From the NCBI RefSeq assembly GCF_013364195.1, contig NZ_CP054918.1:3213001-3277000 (forward strand): a stretch of 64,000 bases of DNA. Reading direction: 5' to 3'. This document shows, in pieces, positions 62,535 to 64,000 of this stretch. The position numbers were made by a program, and so were the translations under genes. The notes under the pieces were generated by a model, which saw only the letters and a list, made by a program, of their open reading frames with translations, was not told the DNA's origin and searched no databases. Numbering within the stretch: the stretch's first letter is position 1; each line of letters starts with the position of its first letter. The DNA is from Streptomyces sp. NA04227 (GTDB lineage Bacteria; Actinomycetota; Actinomycetes; Streptomycetales; Streptomycetaceae).

Positions 62535-64000
62535 GCAAGGACGACGACGACAACATCGACGAGAAGGCACGCGAGATCCTTCGCCGCGCCGGCCTCGCCG
62601 ACGAGGGGAAAGGGCGCGGGCCGTCGCAGGCATCGCAGCTCGTCGCACTCGCCCGCGAACGGTACGAGCTGTTCATGTCCGAGGACGGACGACCGTACGG
62701 CGTGAAGCAGGACGGCCCGAACATTGCGCTGCCGCTGCGAGGTAAGGCCGGCCTGCGGTCGCAACTCGCCCGTATCTACACCGACGAGAACGACGGTTCG
62801 GTGCCGTCGCAGTCGGCGCTCGCCGACGCGATGACCGTGCTTGAGGGTGTCGCGGCCGCCGCCGACCCGCGAGTGCCCCACCTGCGAGTTGCTCGGCACA
62901 GCGACGAGATCGTCGTCGACCTGGCGACGTCGGACGGCCGCTGCGTCATCATCGGGCCGGACGGATGGCGCCGTGAGCCGCGCTCGCCGATCCTGTTTCG
63001 CCGGTCGGGTGCCATGAAACCGCTGCCCGAGCCGCTCGCCAACGGCGACGGTCTCACGAAGTTGCGCGAGCTGCTCAACACCAGTGACGAGGGGTTCCGG
63101 CTGCTCGTCGCATGGCTGGTCGCCTCGTTCATTCCCGATCTGCCGCACCCGATCCTGACGTTCCGCGGCGAGCAGGGCACCGGGAAGTCGAAGGGCGCGG
63201 CGATGGTGATCGGAATCATCGACCCGTCCGGCGCCCCGAAACGGACGGCGCCGCGCGACGTGAAGGCATGGGCGACGCAGGCGTTCAACTCATGGGCGCT
63301 CTGCCTCGACAACGTCTCGATCATCGCTGATTGGCTGTCCGACGCCCTGTGTCGGGCGGTGACCGGCGACGGCATCGTCGACCGCGCGCTCTACACCGAC
63401 GACGACGTCGTCGTGCTGGAGTTCCGGCGCGTCCTGGCGATGACGACCATCGACGCCGGCGCGCTCGCGGGCGACCTCGCCGAGCGTCTGCTGACGATCG
63501 AGCTGAACCTGATTCCCGACCACAAGCGGCGCGAGGAAGCTGAGTTGGACGCGGTGTACGCCGAGGCTCACGCCTCGATCCTTGCGTCGCTGTTCGATCT
63601 GCTCGCGCAGGTGCTCAAGGTGCTGCCCGAGGTGCACCTCACGGAGCGCCCGCGCATGGCGGACTTCGCGCGGATCCTCGCCGCAGTCGACCAGGTGCAG
63701 GGGTGGGACACGCTTCACTCGTACAAGTCGAGCGCCCGTGACGCCGTCGCCGACGTCCTCGACGGCGAGCCGTTCGCACAGGCGGTCGTCGCCCTGGTCG
63801 ACACGGCCGGGGCGGACGGCGTCACCTTGACGGCGCAGGAACTTCTCGACGCGGTGCAGACGCCCGAGCGGCTGCCGAAGAAGTGGCCGAAGGACTCGAC
63901 GCGCGCGGCCGGCCAACTCAAGCGGCTCGCGCCCGCGTTGCGGACAATCGGCGTCGACGTCGACGACTCGCAGCGGCAGCCGAGGGGCAACCGCTCGCGC
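62531..64000 (+). CDS. P-loop ATPase/helicase-like replication protein (runs off the window)
   Basis: Open from ATG 62531 to the window end (490 codons, no stop). The front 200 residues contain IYTDENDGSVPSQSALADAM. A Walker A GEQGTGKSKGAAM and a B-like ALCLDNVS follow, then FRRVLAMTTIDAGALAGDLAERLLTIELN, which resembles sensor/arginine-finger parts of phage and plasmid helicases (DUF927/P4 type). Its place behind prim-pol suggests a replicative ATPase of the element. C-terminus missing. Confidence 0.8.
   Translation, partial: MSKDDDDNIDEKAREILRRAGLADEGKGRGPSQASQLVALARERYELFMSEDGRPYGVKQDGPNIALPLRGKAGLRSQLARIYTDENDGSVPSQSALADAMTVLEGVAAAADPRVPHLRVARHSDEIVVDLATSDGRCVIIGPDGWRREPRSPILFRRSGAMKPLPEPLANGDGLTKLRELLNTSDEGFRLLVAWLVASFIPDLPHPILTFRGEQGTGKSKGAAMVIGIIDPSGAPKRTAPRDVKAWATQAFNSWALCLDNVSIIADWLSDALCRAVTGDGIVDRALYTDDDVVVLEFRRVLAMTTIDAGALAGDLAERLLTIELNLIPDHKRREEAELDAVYAEAHASILASLFDLLAQVLKVLPEVHLTERPRMADFARILAAVDQVQGWDTLHSYKSSARDAVADVLDGEPFAQAVVALVDTAGADGVTLTAQELLDAVQTPERLPKKWPKDSTRAAGQLKRLAPALRTIGVDVDDSQRQPRGNRSR

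Larger units (their letters stand above)
59340..64000. mobile_element. Left part of an integrative element inserted at tRNA-Thr
   Basis: Gene order: tRNA-Thr 3' end, tyrosine integrase pointing to the tRNA, XRE repressor, divergent excisionase, prim-pol and a P-loop ATPase continuing past the window. This is the layout of a site-specific integrative element (actinomycete ICE, satellite or prophage-like). Codon choice (many TCG, CCG, GCG and ATC codons) differs visibly from the chromosome. attL should lie within the tRNA 3' half (up to 59388); attR is outside the window. Confidence 0.85.

Overview
The window is about 70% GC, its genes use third-position G/C heavily, and the gene content is that of a Streptomyces (or close relative) chromosome: mycothiol-type enzymes, whiJ/bld-type XRE + DUF397 + ATPase cassettes, a tipA gene, many lipoproteins and secreted hydrolases. 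The first third follows, from memory, the gene order of the S. coelicolor SCO3407-SCO3431 region.

Region by region. 0.2-14.7 kb: DUF2342 metalloprotease, dacB, ppa, a ThrE-like exporter, DedA, tipA, gadB, a drug-type ABC transporter (ATPase + permease), a PadR regulator, a bioA-type aminotransferase and an aldehyde dehydrogenase. 14.8-17.9 kb: a first regulatory cassette (XRE/DUF5753, HATPase, DUF397) and a small membrane protein. 18.0-21.2 kb: a lipoprotein, then a zinc-starvation island of cysteine-poor ribosomal protein paralogues (S14, L28, L33, L31, S18) around a COG0523 protein, with a Zur-like box between the two divergent arms. 21.5-23.8 kb: a second regulatory cassette with duplicated DUF397 genes. 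24.1-44.2 kb: mostly monocistronic accessory genes (GH18 endoglycosidase, DUF2786 protein, MFS pump and TetR, GNAT and TetR, phospholipase C, alpha/beta hydrolase with a Cys nucleophile, APH, a PolA-like polymerase, M15 peptidase, bicovalent-FAD oxidase, SodC-like protein).

44.5-54.7 kb is a minus-strand organosulfur/cysteine acquisition region. It starts with a 25-codon leader peptide ending Cys-Cys-His, followed by GC-rich hairpins and a 26-codon ORF, then a GNAT-ABC permease fusion, an ABC ATPase, a solute-binding lipoprotein, three LLM-type flavin monooxygenases, an SfnB/DszC-like flavoprotein and an Rrf2 regulator. A perfect 8-bp dyad lies in front of the last two. The likely logic is uptake of a sulfur compound, oxidative release of sulfite, and control by cysteine supply (translation of the leader) plus Rrf2.

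55.0-58.9 kb: an esterase-like phytase, an MFS pump with an apparent N-terminal frameshift facing a MerR regulator across nine 17-bp repeats, and a RibD-type reductase. 59.3 kb to the end: tRNA-Thr(CGU) followed by the left end of an integrative element (tyrosine integrase, XRE repressor, excisionase, prim-pol and a P-loop ATPase cut by the window end).

Tandem repeats are unusually frequent in intergenic and start regions (periods 10, 17, 23, 25, 26 bp), and several sit on stop codons, starts or promoters.
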